This document shows positions 51,807 to 59,261 of a DNA stretch of 64,000 nucleotides, piece by piece. The stretch is from UBA1181 sp045226255 (GTDB taxonomy: Bacteria > Bacteroidota > Bacteroidia > Bacteroidales > Paludibacteraceae). Location: NCBI GenBank assembly GCA_045226255.1, contig JBGVCG010000018.1, positions 1 to 64,000 on the forward strand, read 5' to 3'. The notes under the pieces were generated by a model that was given only the letters and a program-made list of their open reading frames with translations, searched no databases and was not told the origin of the DNA. The translations under genes were made by a program, and so were the position numbers. Every line of letters starts with the position of its first letter. Positions within the stretch are counted from its first letter, which is position 1.

Positions 51807-53554
51807 TTTCCAAAAATCCGATAAATGTCTGATATGAAATATCTTCTAATATGCAGGTTGTCTACTCCAAGAATACAGCCTCCTTCTGTCAACGAAAAAG
51901 CATATTTGTAATACTTGCCGACCATGTTCTGAATATAGGTATTACTTGCACCATAAGGATACGCATATGTGTCGGAATAACCCACCATATCGATTAAAGT
52001 TTTCTGAGAGTCTGCCAATTGATGTTCTATCTCCAGATCATTCAATTTAAGCAAATTATGATGCGAAACACCATGGGAGGCGATTTCCCATCCTGCGTTA
52101 GCAAGGTCCTTTATCTGATCTATATTCAAGTGAATACGTGCTTTTGAATCCTTATAATTCCATGTATTATATTTCCCAAATAGGGAAGTACAGACAAATA
52201 TGGTAGCAGTAAAATGATATCTTTTCATAATCTGCTTAGCATATTCATGAACTCCATTATATCCGTCATCAAAAGTACAAACAATCCACTTCCTTTGTTC
52301 CTCGTTGCTTTTAGCAACATAATCACGCATCGAACACAGTCCAATGCCTTTTTGGTGTATATACTCTACGAATTCCGAAAAGACAGTTGTCGGAGTTGTG
52401 ATATTATCATGGGTTTGACCTGATATATCATGAAGAGTAACGGCTATCACATTTTTTACAGGTAATTCAGTAGAAGCAGGTTCAGTAGAAGAAACAAGTC
52501 TTTCCCATTGGAACTTTACTTTTTCTTTATTACAGTTTTCAGCCAACCTGTTGCACAATTCTTTGTATTTTGTAGACTTGTCTCCAAGGTTGTTCAATCT
52601 GTTAATAGATTCAGCCATGTCCTTTGAATCAAAACTATTAAATACAATTTCAGGGAAAACATCTTTTGCAATCTCTGCAACATACCCAGTAGGAGTTGTC
52701 GCAATAGCGACTCCAGCAGATAATGCCTCAATTACCGCATTAGAATGACCTTCACACACAGATCCTTGGACGTAATAATCCCATTGTTTCATTTGTAAGG
52801 CAAGTGACTCTCTGTCCATCTTGCCAATGAATGAAACGCAGTCCGTAATGCCAAGTTTTTCAACTATGGTGTTATATTCTTTTAGCAAGTCAGTATCAAC
52901 ATTGCCAACAAAATCAAAAGAGACTTTGGAACATGTGAGAGCCTTTAATTCGGCAACCATTTGTAGGAGATTGGCTATGCCTTTTTTCTCATTCAGGAAA
53001 GAAGATGCGCACCCCATTCTTATACTTTTAGGGTCATTTTGAGTCCTAATCTCCTGAAATAAAGTTTCCATGTAATTTGGAATTATGTAGATTTTAGACT
53101 CTTTGATATCGCATGATGAAAGGACATTCCTCTTCATCTCTTTAGACAAGCATACGATAAACTTAGCCTTTCTGCAAGCATTCACCATATACCAATTATC
53201 TTCGGATGACCATTTAGAAAGATTAATATCTGATCCTCTTAAGCTTAATATAAAGGAGGCATTTATTCTTTCTGAAAGGAGTGATGCATAATAACCATTG
53301 AAGTTACCTCCAAACCCAATTACAATATCAAAGCCATTATATTTATAGCTCTCCATTTTGAGCTTTGATTCAAATTCTAAGCCTGCGGAGACACTTCCAC
53401 TATAACCACCCTTTGCGATAGGGAAGACAGAATTTCTTGAGTTAGCAATTTCAACTATATTATCTTCTGCTAGCATCTTTCGGAGTTTAGCACAAGAGAG
53501 AGATAAACCTCCTCCATCCAAGCCAATCTCATTAGTTACAATTAAGATCTTCAT
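51803..53554 (-). CDS. Fusion of GT4 glycosyltransferase and polysaccharide deacetylase
   Basis: The 583-residue protein joins two enzymes. Residues about 1-350 form a GT4 GT-B glycosyltransferase (MKILIVTNEIGLDGGGLSLS; IIPNYMETLF; SVCEGHSNAVIEALSAGVAI). Residues about 370-583 form a NodB/CE4 deacetylase: TFDDGY (Asp429, Asp430), SHGVSHHN (His494, His498) and YPYGAS. The pair suggests a sugar such as GlcNAc is added and then N-deacetylated, or that an existing one is opened for a later step. No signal peptide or membrane helix is seen, so deacetylation would be cytoplasmic, unusual for CE4 enzymes. It overlaps the next gene by ATGA. Confidence 0.87.
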   Translation of the reverse strand: MKILIVTNEIGLDGGGLSLSCAKLRKMLAEDNIVEIANSRNSVFPIAKGGYSGSVSAGLEFESKLKMESYKYNGFDIVIGFGGNFNGYYASLLSERINASFILSLRGSDINLSKWSSEDNWYMVNACRKAKFIVCLSKEMKRNVLSSCDIKESKIYIIPNYMETLFQEIRTQNDPKSIRMGCASSFLNEKKGIANLLQMVAELKALTCSKVSFDFVGNVDTDLLKEYNTIVEKLGITDCVSFIGKMDRESLALQMKQWDYYVQGSVCEGHSNAVIEALSAGVAIATTPTGYVAEIAKDVFPEIVFNSFDSKDMAESINRLNNLGDKSTKYKELCNRLAENCNKEKVKFQWERLVSSTEPASTELPVKNVIAVTLHDISGQTHDNITTPTTVFSEFVEYIHQKGIGLCSMRDYVAKSNEEQRKWIVCTFDDGYNGVHEYAKQIMKRYHFTATIFVCTSLFGKYNTWNYKDSKARIHLNIDQIKDLANAGWEIASHGVSHHNLLKLNDLEIEHQLADSQKTLIDMVGYSDTYAYPYGASNTYIQNMVGKYYKYAFSLTEGGCILGVDNLHIRRYFISDIYRIFGK

Positions 53555-53590
53555 TCGTGATATATTAATTCGTAAGTCTTAATATCTTTA

Positions 53591-54460
53591 TTAACAATTA
53601 GTCCAGGAAAGCCAAAGTGCCTCTATTTGTCTAACAATACTTTCTCCTCCTTTTGTAAGGTCAAGTTTTACACTTGCTTTTTTCAGAATACATGGTTGTA
53701 GAGTTAGATTCGGCAGTATCCTTAACTCACTATATCGTCTACATGATTCAAAGTCCTTCGAGAAACACGGAGAATCAATATATACCAAACTACTCTTATG
53801 TCCACTATGCAACAAAGTCCACTTTAAGGCTCCTGTCTTTTTATCCTGAAAGTCAATAGCATAGCTTTCAATGATAGGCTTAAGTTCCTTTAAGAAATTT
53901 TCACTACCCTCTAAACCTAATTGGGGAAGTAACTTAATTGGCAAACCCTTTTCAACACCAAAAAGGATCAATTGCCTTGTTTTATCCACATCATTCGATT
54001 GGATAACAGTATTTAACCCAACCTCTATTCCTGCTGACAAGCATGTGTCTATGTTTGATATAACCCTGTCTATTTGACCTGTGCCCGTGCTATTTCGAAA
54101 ATCATCAGGGGAAACATAAGGGAATTGGATGTTCAACTTGATATTCAACCCTGTTAGGCTTTTAATCTGTTCGTCTTTGACTCTTGACAGATTTGTGGCA
54201 CAACTTATGTCGCATTTAAGGTTCTCTCTTGCATAAGTAATCATCTCAACCAAATCTGGGTGTAGGAATGGCTCTCCTCCACTAAAGTTAAACTCGCTTA
54301 AAGGTTCTCCCTTAATGGCATCCACTAATAATTTGAAGTCACGTACATTTAAGTTCTGTAATGACGACACTTTCTCTTGTCCCTCATTATGACAGAAGGC
54401 GCACTTATAATTACATTTATTTGTAACAAGAATTCTGATTTTGTCCCAACCAATACTCAT
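53591..54460 (-). CDS. Radical SAM enzyme with MoaA-like C-terminal cluster
   Basis: The 289-residue protein binds the SAM cluster through CNYKCAFC (Cys16, Cys20, Cys23), followed by EFNFSGGEPFLHPDLVEMI. Near the C-terminus, CFSKDFESCRRYSEL and LTLQPCI place three cysteines as in the second 4Fe-4S site of MoaA. It is not MoaA: the genes of molybdopterin synthesis are absent and it sits in a glycan operon. The substrate may be a nucleotide or sugar nucleotide. Gaps are 9 bases upstream and 36 downstream. Confidence 0.87.
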   Translation of the reverse strand: MSIGWDKIRILVTNKCNYKCAFCHNEGQEKVSSLQNLNVRDFKLLVDAIKGEPLSEFNFSGGEPFLHPDLVEMITYARENLKCDISCATNLSRVKDEQIKSLTGLNIKLNIQFPYVSPDDFRNSTGTGQIDRVISNIDTCLSAGIEVGLNTVIQSNDVDKTRQLILFGVEKGLPIKLLPQLGLEGSENFLKELKPIIESYAIDFQDKKTGALKWTLLHSGHKSSLVYIDSPCFSKDFESCRRYSELRILPNLTLQPCILKKASVKLDLTKGGESIVRQIEALWLSWTNC

Positions 54461-54469
54461 ATCCTTCTA

Positions 54470-55309
54470 TTAATATGCCTTATAATCTTGAAAATCATTA
54501 CATCGAGAACAAATATTAATTCGCTTATTCTTGAGTAGTGATAATTTGATTTTCTCTAACTCTTTATTATTCCAGCAGTCTAAAAGGTTGTCCTTCATTG
54601 CGTTACCAAATTTTGTATCATAGAGAAAATCATCACAACAAAGGAGTATGTCGCCGGTATAGGCTATTGTCAACTTCCTAAAGGGAAAATTACAGAAACC
54701 ATAATCCTCTTTGACAAAATCCTGGGGTATATTACCTGCATAATTCGGCCATCGTTCATCCGTACGTCGGAAATGTATGTCAACCTTAGGATTATTACCG
54801 TAAGCCTCCATTATTGATGCTATATTTGGTGTGAGTAGTCTAGGATTCTTATCCCTATCATCCCGATAATCGTTGATGTTTACATTGTCTAGACCTAATG
54901 AAAATAGTCTGTCCAACTTCCCTAAAGAAAGTAATTTGCCGTTTGTCGTCATATCAAGGAAAAGACGTTGAGACTTACTCTTGGCATACAAAATCATATC
55001 TTCTAGTCTGTCATCCAATAAAGGTTCATTGGATAGCATCAATGCCACTCTTCCATTATAGTTCAACTCACACAATTGGTCAATAATGGTTGTATAGCAG
55101 TCCCATTTCATTATACCTAACTTCTTTTTATTAAAATGGTGGGGACAGAATGAACAATTATTATTGCAATCTGTGCGAGTTTCTATTAGGACCTGCTTGA
55201 ACATAGGGAACATACCGTGTTCATTGTAATATTCTTGCAGGTATGAGATGTCAGATGAGTGCAATTCCGCACATTTTCTAACTGATTTATTGTCTATTTG
55301 TTGGATCAT
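54470..55309 (-). CDS. Radical SAM enzyme with SPASM-like domain (second)
   Basis: The 279-residue protein has CNNNCSFC (Cys48, Cys52, Cys55) after TRTD, then LMLSNEPLLDDRLEDMILYA. The C-terminal part has Cys residues in DYGFCNFPFRKL, TGDILLCCDDF and ICSRCNDF, the pattern of a SPASM/twitch auxiliary cluster. Such enzymes include sugar and alcohol dehydrogenases as well as peptide modifiers. It overlaps the first radical-SAM gene by 23 bases. Confidence 0.87.
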   Translation of the reverse strand: MIQQIDNKSVRKCAELHSSDISYLQEYYNEHGMFPMFKQVLIETRTDCNNNCSFCPHHFNKKKLGIMKWDCYTTIIDQLCELNYNGRVALMLSNEPLLDDRLEDMILYAKSKSQRLFLDMTTNGKLLSLGKLDRLFSLGLDNVNINDYRDDRDKNPRLLTPNIASIMEAYGNNPKVDIHFRRTDERWPNYAGNIPQDFVKEDYGFCNFPFRKLTIAYTGDILLCCDDFLYDTKFGNAMKDNLLDCWNNKELEKIKLSLLKNKRINICSRCNDFQDYKAY

Positions 55310-56285
55310 CTTTTAAAGCTGGAGCTATATATGATTTATATTTTTGTAAACCACTAATCGTTAGATGGTTTTCTCTTACTTTCTGAAGGTTTGGACAGTG
55401 AAAGCATGGATAATCTTCTTTGGGTTCCTCTCCTTCAAAAAGGATATCCTTTAGTTTCTGATAGTATTCACTCTGCTCCCATTCGGAGATGTTTGTTTCC
55501 AACACATTTCCCATCACCTTCCACTTGTTTACGCAACATCCAAGAATATCACCATTCCAGTTTATTTGAGGACTGGAGAAACATTGATAACAAGGAACTT
55601 TATATTCACTTTTATGCAGTTCCTTATATTCATTCCTATCCGCTACACCTAGGCCGCTTTCACGTCGTACAAATTCTTTATTTATTACCGGAGAAAATGT
55701 AGAATAGTTTAGCTTAGGATTAAAAACCATATTGTATTTCTTGCACAGCTGTTTAACAAGAGGTATTTCATGTTCATTGTGTCCGAAAATAATGAACTGC
55801 CAGGATAATTTTGGAAATTCGCTGGCATACAAATCCTTATAATAATTAAGTCTTTCGATATTGGCAAATACTTTATTGAGATTCCCATTTGTTCGATATT
55901 TCTCATAAGTTTCTTGGGTAGCTCCATCAATTGAAATATTTAGATATTGCACTTTGTATTTTGCCAAATATTCTAAAACCTCTTCTTCTACATAATTAAA
56001 ATTTGTCCCGTTGCCACAATAGAGTTGAACACCTTTTTCATAGGCAAATCGTATAATGTCTTTAATTTCTTTATTTAGGAAAATCTCTCCCCAGTTTGAC
56101 ATTTCAATTCTTCGAATTTGGGGGTTGTTGTACAAAAAAACTTTAAAAGAAGACAAAGAAAATTGTCCTCTTCCTACAATGCCATTGTGCGTAATACCTT
56201 TGGAGGTGGAACATTCTTTACACCTAAGTTGACAAATAGTAGAGAAGTCTATCGAACATTCTGTTATATGGGTGGACGTGTCCAT
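55287..56285 (-). CDS. Radical SAM enzyme with SPASM domain (first in operon)
   Basis: From the ATG at 56285 the product is 332 residues (MDTSTHITECSIDFSTICQL). The SAM cluster is bound by CQLRCKEC. It has MSNWGEIFLNKEIKDIIRFA in the place of the usual GGEP segment, and a C-terminal SPASM domain: CYQCFSSPQINWNGDILGCC and CFHCPN. The frame reaches a TTG at 56303 but the ATG is preferred. It leads the operon; two further radical-SAM genes follow. No precursor-peptide gene is seen upstream, which favours a small-molecule or glycan substrate over a peptide. Confidence 0.87.
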   Translation of the reverse strand: MDTSTHITECSIDFSTICQLRCKECSTSKGITHNGIVGRGQFSLSSFKVFLYNNPQIRRIEMSNWGEIFLNKEIKDIIRFAYEKGVQLYCGNGTNFNYVEEEVLEYLAKYKVQYLNISIDGATQETYEKYRTNGNLNKVFANIERLNYYKDLYASEFPKLSWQFIIFGHNEHEIPLVKQLCKKYNMVFNPKLNYSTFSPVINKEFVRRESGLGVADRNEYKELHKSEYKVPCYQCFSSPQINWNGDILGCCVNKWKVMGNVLETNISEWEQSEYYQKLKDILFEGEEPKEDYPCFHCPNLQKVRENHLTISGLQKYKSYIAPALKDDPTNRQ

Positions 56286-56319
56286 GAATATTAATCGGCA
56301 CAAATATGTTTAGAAATTT

Positions 56320-56340
56320 TTTCACGATTGTCCCGTGAAA
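56320..56340. promoter_or_regulatory. Hairpin in the leader of the radical-SAM operon
   Basis: TTTCACG (56320-56326) and CGTGAAA (56334-56340) form a 7-bp stem with a seven-base loop, 35 bases before the ATG at 56285. It has no T-tract on the minus strand, so it is more likely an mRNA structure than a terminator. Confidence 0.4.
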
Positions 56341-56492
56341 CAAGTCAAAGTAATTCAATGTATACCGACATATAAGTCCACCGTTGCATTCTCTTTGACA
56401 GCAAATTCAAAAGTTCCGAAGTTCTGAAGCGTCAAAGGAAAACGTCAGTAAACGTTTTTCTGTATATGTCCGCACCCGTAGTGGGTACGCCA

Positions 56493-56522
56493 CAAAGGTA
56501 GGGGATAATTTTTAATAACAAG
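56493..56522 (-). promoter_or_regulatory. Promoter of the radical-SAM/glycan operon
   Basis: On the minus strand CTTG (56522-56519), 18 bases, TACCTTTG (56500-56493) fits the Bacteroidota form. It gives a leader of about 200 bases, long for this genome, containing the hairpin at 56320-56340. No gene is seen between the leader and about 56650. Confidence 0.55.
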
Positions 56523-56649
56523 AAATTGCGTGTGATTTTTTCATAAGCATGTTCCCGCACTTAATTCCAAGTATCATATAGACGGATTGATCATGGATTT
56601 GGGGACCGGTCGGAAAGTGGTTGGATGATGTCTGTATTCCGTGCTAAAT

Positions 56650-56760
56650 TTATACCGATGGCGTGATAATTAGTCGCCATGTGCCATCTTTCTCTACTCG
56701 TTGTATGTAGCCTTTGGTGGTCAGCTGCTTCAGTTGCTTGTTTACGGCTGCAACGTTGAT
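56650..56760 (-). pseudogene. Remnant of a winged-helix protein C-terminus
   Basis: The minus strand encodes INVAAVNKQLKQLTTKGYIQ, then RVEKDGTWRLII and a stop at 56650-56652. This resembles the C-terminal winged helix of AlbA_2/HATPase-type regulatory proteins ('VNRQLKEL...GYI.R'). No continuous frame leads into it, so only a tail remains. The surrounding 56523-57107 holds no other recognisable gene. Confidence 0.5.
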
Positions 56761-57107
56761 ACATCCATTTCCTCTTTGTTTTTGCAAGTTTTTGCCATTA
56801 AAGGTATATGATGTCTACCTTTTAAGCCGATTTCTTGCATTCCTTACATTGTGGCAAGTTTGGTTAGCTGTTGTCACATCTTCTTCGGGAGAAGGTATGT
56901 CTGGATGTGCTTCGAAGATACGAATTAATTATGAAAACCACGTAAGATACACTCAAAAGGAATGTGATTTTCTTCTCTTTTATTGTGTTTTGTTCAATTT
57001 TTTACTCTCGTATTTGAATGTACGCTAATGAAAGATTTTTCAGAATATTTGGCGGTTTGCGGGGAAGTGTGTAGATTTGCGGCCGTTTTTCGGAAAGGAA
57101 AGGCATA

Positions 57108-57269
57108 ATGAGACAGCATGGAATGAACATATCATTAACGGCACATTTTCAAGGCTCAAAAGGCTTTGGCTGGATTTGTTATGTCTATTATGCAGGCATT
57201 ACGAGGTGTGAACAACAAACGCATACTTTCCGACGAAAATCATTTGGTGAGATGATGGTAGCGACATAA
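57108..57269 (+). CDS. Possible 53-residue ORF or conserved non-coding element
   Basis: An ATG at 57108 opens 53 codons (MRQHGMNISLTAHFQGSKGF ... FGEMMVAT) ending 31 bases before a strong terminator. Two other frames are also open over much of this stretch, including one reading NETAWNEHIINGTFSRLKRL, so base composition could explain it. The terminator shows something is transcribed here. Whether it is a peptide or a small RNA cannot be settled by reading. Confidence 0.25.
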   Translation: MRQHGMNISLTAHFQGSKGFGWICYVYYAGITRCEQQTHTFRRKSFGEMMVAT

Positions 57270-57300
57270 GTGCTACTGACTACGATAAGAGATGCAATGA

Positions 57301-57343
57301 GACCGTTGGAAAGTGAACCCAGACTTTCCAACGGTCTTTTTTT
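57301..57343 (+). terminator. Strong Rho-independent terminator
   Basis: GACCGTTGGAAAGT (57301-57314) and ACTTTCCAACGGTC (57323-57336) form a perfect 14-bp stem followed by eight T. It ends a transcript coming from the left, although no confident gene lies there on the plus strand. Confidence 0.9.
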
Positions 57344-57436
57344 ATGCCCATTTATTCTTCTCCACACCCGACAATATGGGCTGCCATTCATAATCATTAT
57401 TAACCGCGCAGCGATGCGCACAAACAGAAAAGTAAA

Positions 57437-58480
57437 ATGTTAGAATTTAAGAAGTACAACTCCATTGAGAATTCTTTCGACAGAAAGTTCATGGAGAAGG
57501 TCATGGTAGAGATGCCCGCTGACCTTGAGTATGTGGTACAGGAGAAAGTGCATGGTGCCAACACCAGTTTTTTGTGTGATGGCAATGAGGTGAAGTTTGC
57601 CAAAAGGACATCTGTGCTCGCTGAAGATGAGAACTTCTACGAGTACGCCGAATTGCTGGAGACCTACAAAGACCGAGTGCTCAGTTTGTTCGGGAGGGTG
57701 AAAGCCAGATACCCAGAGATCTCCCATATCTCTGTGTTCGGTGAGATGTTCGGTGGCCGCTATCCCCACAGCGATGTAAAGGCGAGTCATGGTTGTACAT
57801 TGATTCAGAAGGGAGTGTTTTACGCTCCCGAGCATGAATTCTACGCCTTCGACATATATCTTTTTGAGGGTGAGAACAGCAGGTTCCTGCCTGTGGAAGA
57901 GACGAACGAACTGTTCGAGGCGGAGGGTTTCTTCTATGCCAAGACTCTTTTCAGAGGTACGTTGGCTGAGTGCCTTAAATACCCGAACGCCTTTGAGAGT
58001 AAGATCGCCGAGAGTTTGGGGCTACCCGCCATCGAGAACAATATTTGCGAAGGTGTGGTTATCAGACCTGTGGTGCCGATGTATCTCAGAAATGGTTCTA
58101 GAGTGCTCATCAAGAACAAGAACGAACGGTTCTCTGAGAAGAAGAGTGTCAAGACTCGCAACAAACTTCTTGCTGAGCCTGCCCCAAATAATGATAGCGA
58201 GGCTTTGAAGATCCTGCTCGCGGAAGTTGAAGCTTATGTTACTGAGAACAGGCTGACTAATGTGGTGAGCCATATCGGCGAGGTGCATTTCCCGCAGGAT
58301 TTCGGCAAAGTGGCGGGGCTCTTCTCCAAGGATGTGCTTGACGATTTTCTTAAAGAACACGGCGACGCTTACACCGCCCTCGACAAGGGTGAGCAGAAGT
58401 CGCTGAACAAGAAATTAAACAAGCTATGCACAGCTTTCGTGAAAGGTGTCCATATGAGTCAGGCCTCTATGCTTGAGTGA
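57437..58480 (+). CDS. Rnl2-type RNA ligase
   Basis: The 347-residue protein has the nucleotidyltransferase motifs of the Rnl2/RNA-editing ligase family: motif I QEKVHGANTSF with the AMP-acceptor Lys37, FAKRTSVL after it, FGEMFGGRYPH near residue 96, EGVVIRPVVPMY near residue 206, and motif V LIKNKNERFSE. Residues from about 235 form a helical C-terminal domain. Rnl2 enzymes seal 3'-OH/5'-phosphate nicks in double-stranded or bridged RNA with ATP. The size matches T4 Rnl2. It is a single gene without kinase, phosphatase or RtcB-type partners, bounded by terminators on both sides. Cellular target unknown. Confidence 0.9.
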   Translation: MLEFKKYNSIENSFDRKFMEKVMVEMPADLEYVVQEKVHGANTSFLCDGNEVKFAKRTSVLAEDENFYEYAELLETYKDRVLSLFGRVKARYPEISHISVFGEMFGGRYPHSDVKASHGCTLIQKGVFYAPEHEFYAFDIYLFEGENSRFLPVEETNELFEAEGFFYAKTLFRGTLAECLKYPNAFESKIAESLGLPAIENNICEGVVIRPVVPMYLRNGSRVLIKNKNERFSEKKSVKTRNKLLAEPAPNNDSEALKILLAEVEAYVTENRLTNVVSHIGEVHFPQDFGKVAGLFSKDVLDDFLKEHGDAYTALDKGEQKSLNKKLNKLCTAFVKGVHMSQASMLE

Positions 58481-58486
58481 TTAACA

Positions 58487-58519
58487 AAAGCCGCCCGAAG
58501 TCTTCCTCCGGGCGGCTTT
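58487..58519. terminator. Bidirectional terminator between convergent genes
   Basis: AAAGCCGCCCG (58487-58497) and CGGGCGGCTTT (58509-58519) form a perfect 11-bp stem with A-rich and T-rich flanks, able to stop transcripts from the RNA ligase gene and from the opposite strand. Confidence 0.88.
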
Positions 58520-58522
58520 CTC

Positions 58523-58951
58523 TTACAATATCACGTATTCCTTTGGCTTGAAGTTGTCCTCCATGCACCATACGTGCGCCTTGCCGTGCTGCATGCGGAA
58601 CACCTGAAGGAAGGCGAAGAACGCCTCGTCGCCTTGCTGCGCCCTCCATGGCTGGAGGAACTTGCGTGACGGGTGGTTGACGATCTCTTCCTTTATAGCC
58701 CGCTCCTCGTCAAGCTCGAATTTGCCCTCCACGCGTATCTGGTATTTGCCGCAGGAGAAGCAGACCTCGGCGCGCGGGTCGGCCACCAACTGGCGGTATA
58801 GATCCTTCGTCACACCGGTATGGAACACGATGCCTTCCTCGTCGGCTTTGTACATCAATATGCCTCGTACGTGAGGCTGCCCATTGTCATTGGTCGCAAC
58901 GTACATCACAGGATGTTCGTTCATCAGTTTGAAAAGTTCTTCTTTTGTCAT
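58523..58951 (-). CDS. Pyridoxamine 5'-phosphate oxidase family protein
   Basis: From the ATG at 58951 the product is 142 residues: MTKEELFKLMNEHPVMYVAT, GQPHVRGILMYKADEEGIVF, DPRAEVCFSCGKYQIRVEGK. This is the FMN-binding split-barrel fold. Bacteroidota encode several such small proteins whose substrates are unknown; they may be flavin reductases or general stress proteins, and true PdxH activity is not implied. The longer frame to 59080 runs across a promoter at 59081-59050, so the shorter start is chosen. Confidence 0.87.
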   Translation of the reverse strand: MTKEELFKLMNEHPVMYVATNDNGQPHVRGILMYKADEEGIVFHTGVTKDLYRQLVADPRAEVCFSCGKYQIRVEGKFELDEERAIKEEIVNHPSRKFLQPWRAQQGDEAFFAFLQVFRMQHGKAHVWCMEDNFKPKEYVIL

Positions 58952-59049
58952 TGTGTAAATGTTTTTATTGTTATCTCCTTCCCCCAATCTCTTCGTATGT
59001 ATGTCCTGGCTTGGGTACATCTTCATCCGTACAGGTATTGCGGTTTTCA

Positions 59050-59081
59050 CAAAGTTACACGAATCCGCCTGCACTTCCAAG
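59050..59081 (-). promoter_or_regulatory. Promoter of the pyridoxamine-oxidase-family gene
   Basis: On the minus strand CTTG (59081-59078), 20 bases, TAACTTTG (59057-59050) fits the Bacteroidota form. The leader is about 95 bases. Confidence 0.6.
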
Positions 59082-59178
59082 AGGGTTCCTCCCTCCTAAT
59101 GTTAAAAAACGCTTTATTTATGGCTATTTCTCGGTAATTTGGCAGGCGCTAGTTGTTCCAAATCTGCGGTTAATGTTG

Positions 59179-59186
59179 TACCTTTG
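59179..59186 (+). promoter_or_regulatory. Putative -7 box of serB
   Basis: TACCTTTG at 59179-59186 matches TAnnTTTG. GTTG at 59152-59155 is 23 bases upstream, a little far. In the leader, CCCTGTT (59189-59195) can pair with AACAGGG (59215-59221). Confidence 0.5.
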
Positions 59187-59261
59187 CGCCCTGTTTGTGA
59201 AACTGCCCTGGTGGAACAGGGTATGATTGGATAAACCTAATTAATTAAGTAAGAGAGATTA

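Noticed and set aside
53591..54460. MoaA (molybdopterin synthesis)
   Set aside because: The C-terminal cysteines resemble MoaA, but there are no other moa genes and the operon is glycan-related; a MoaA-like fold with another substrate is more likely.
56345..56389. 14-codon leader peptide before the radical-SAM operon
   Set aside because: It lacks the features of a precursor peptide (no leader/core pattern, no Cys/Ser/Thr/Gly-rich core) and short frames of this length arise by chance.
56714..57028. 104-codon plus-strand frame
   Set aside because: Its residues are an unlikely mix of Phe, Leu and Cys without signal or domain features, and the opposite strand carries a recognisable winged-helix remnant.
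59189..59225. tRNA-like stretch GCCCTGGTGGAACAGG near serB
   Set aside because: It looks like a tRNA 5' arm, but no anticodon or T arm follows; a simple leader hairpin (CCCTGTT/AACAGGG) explains it.
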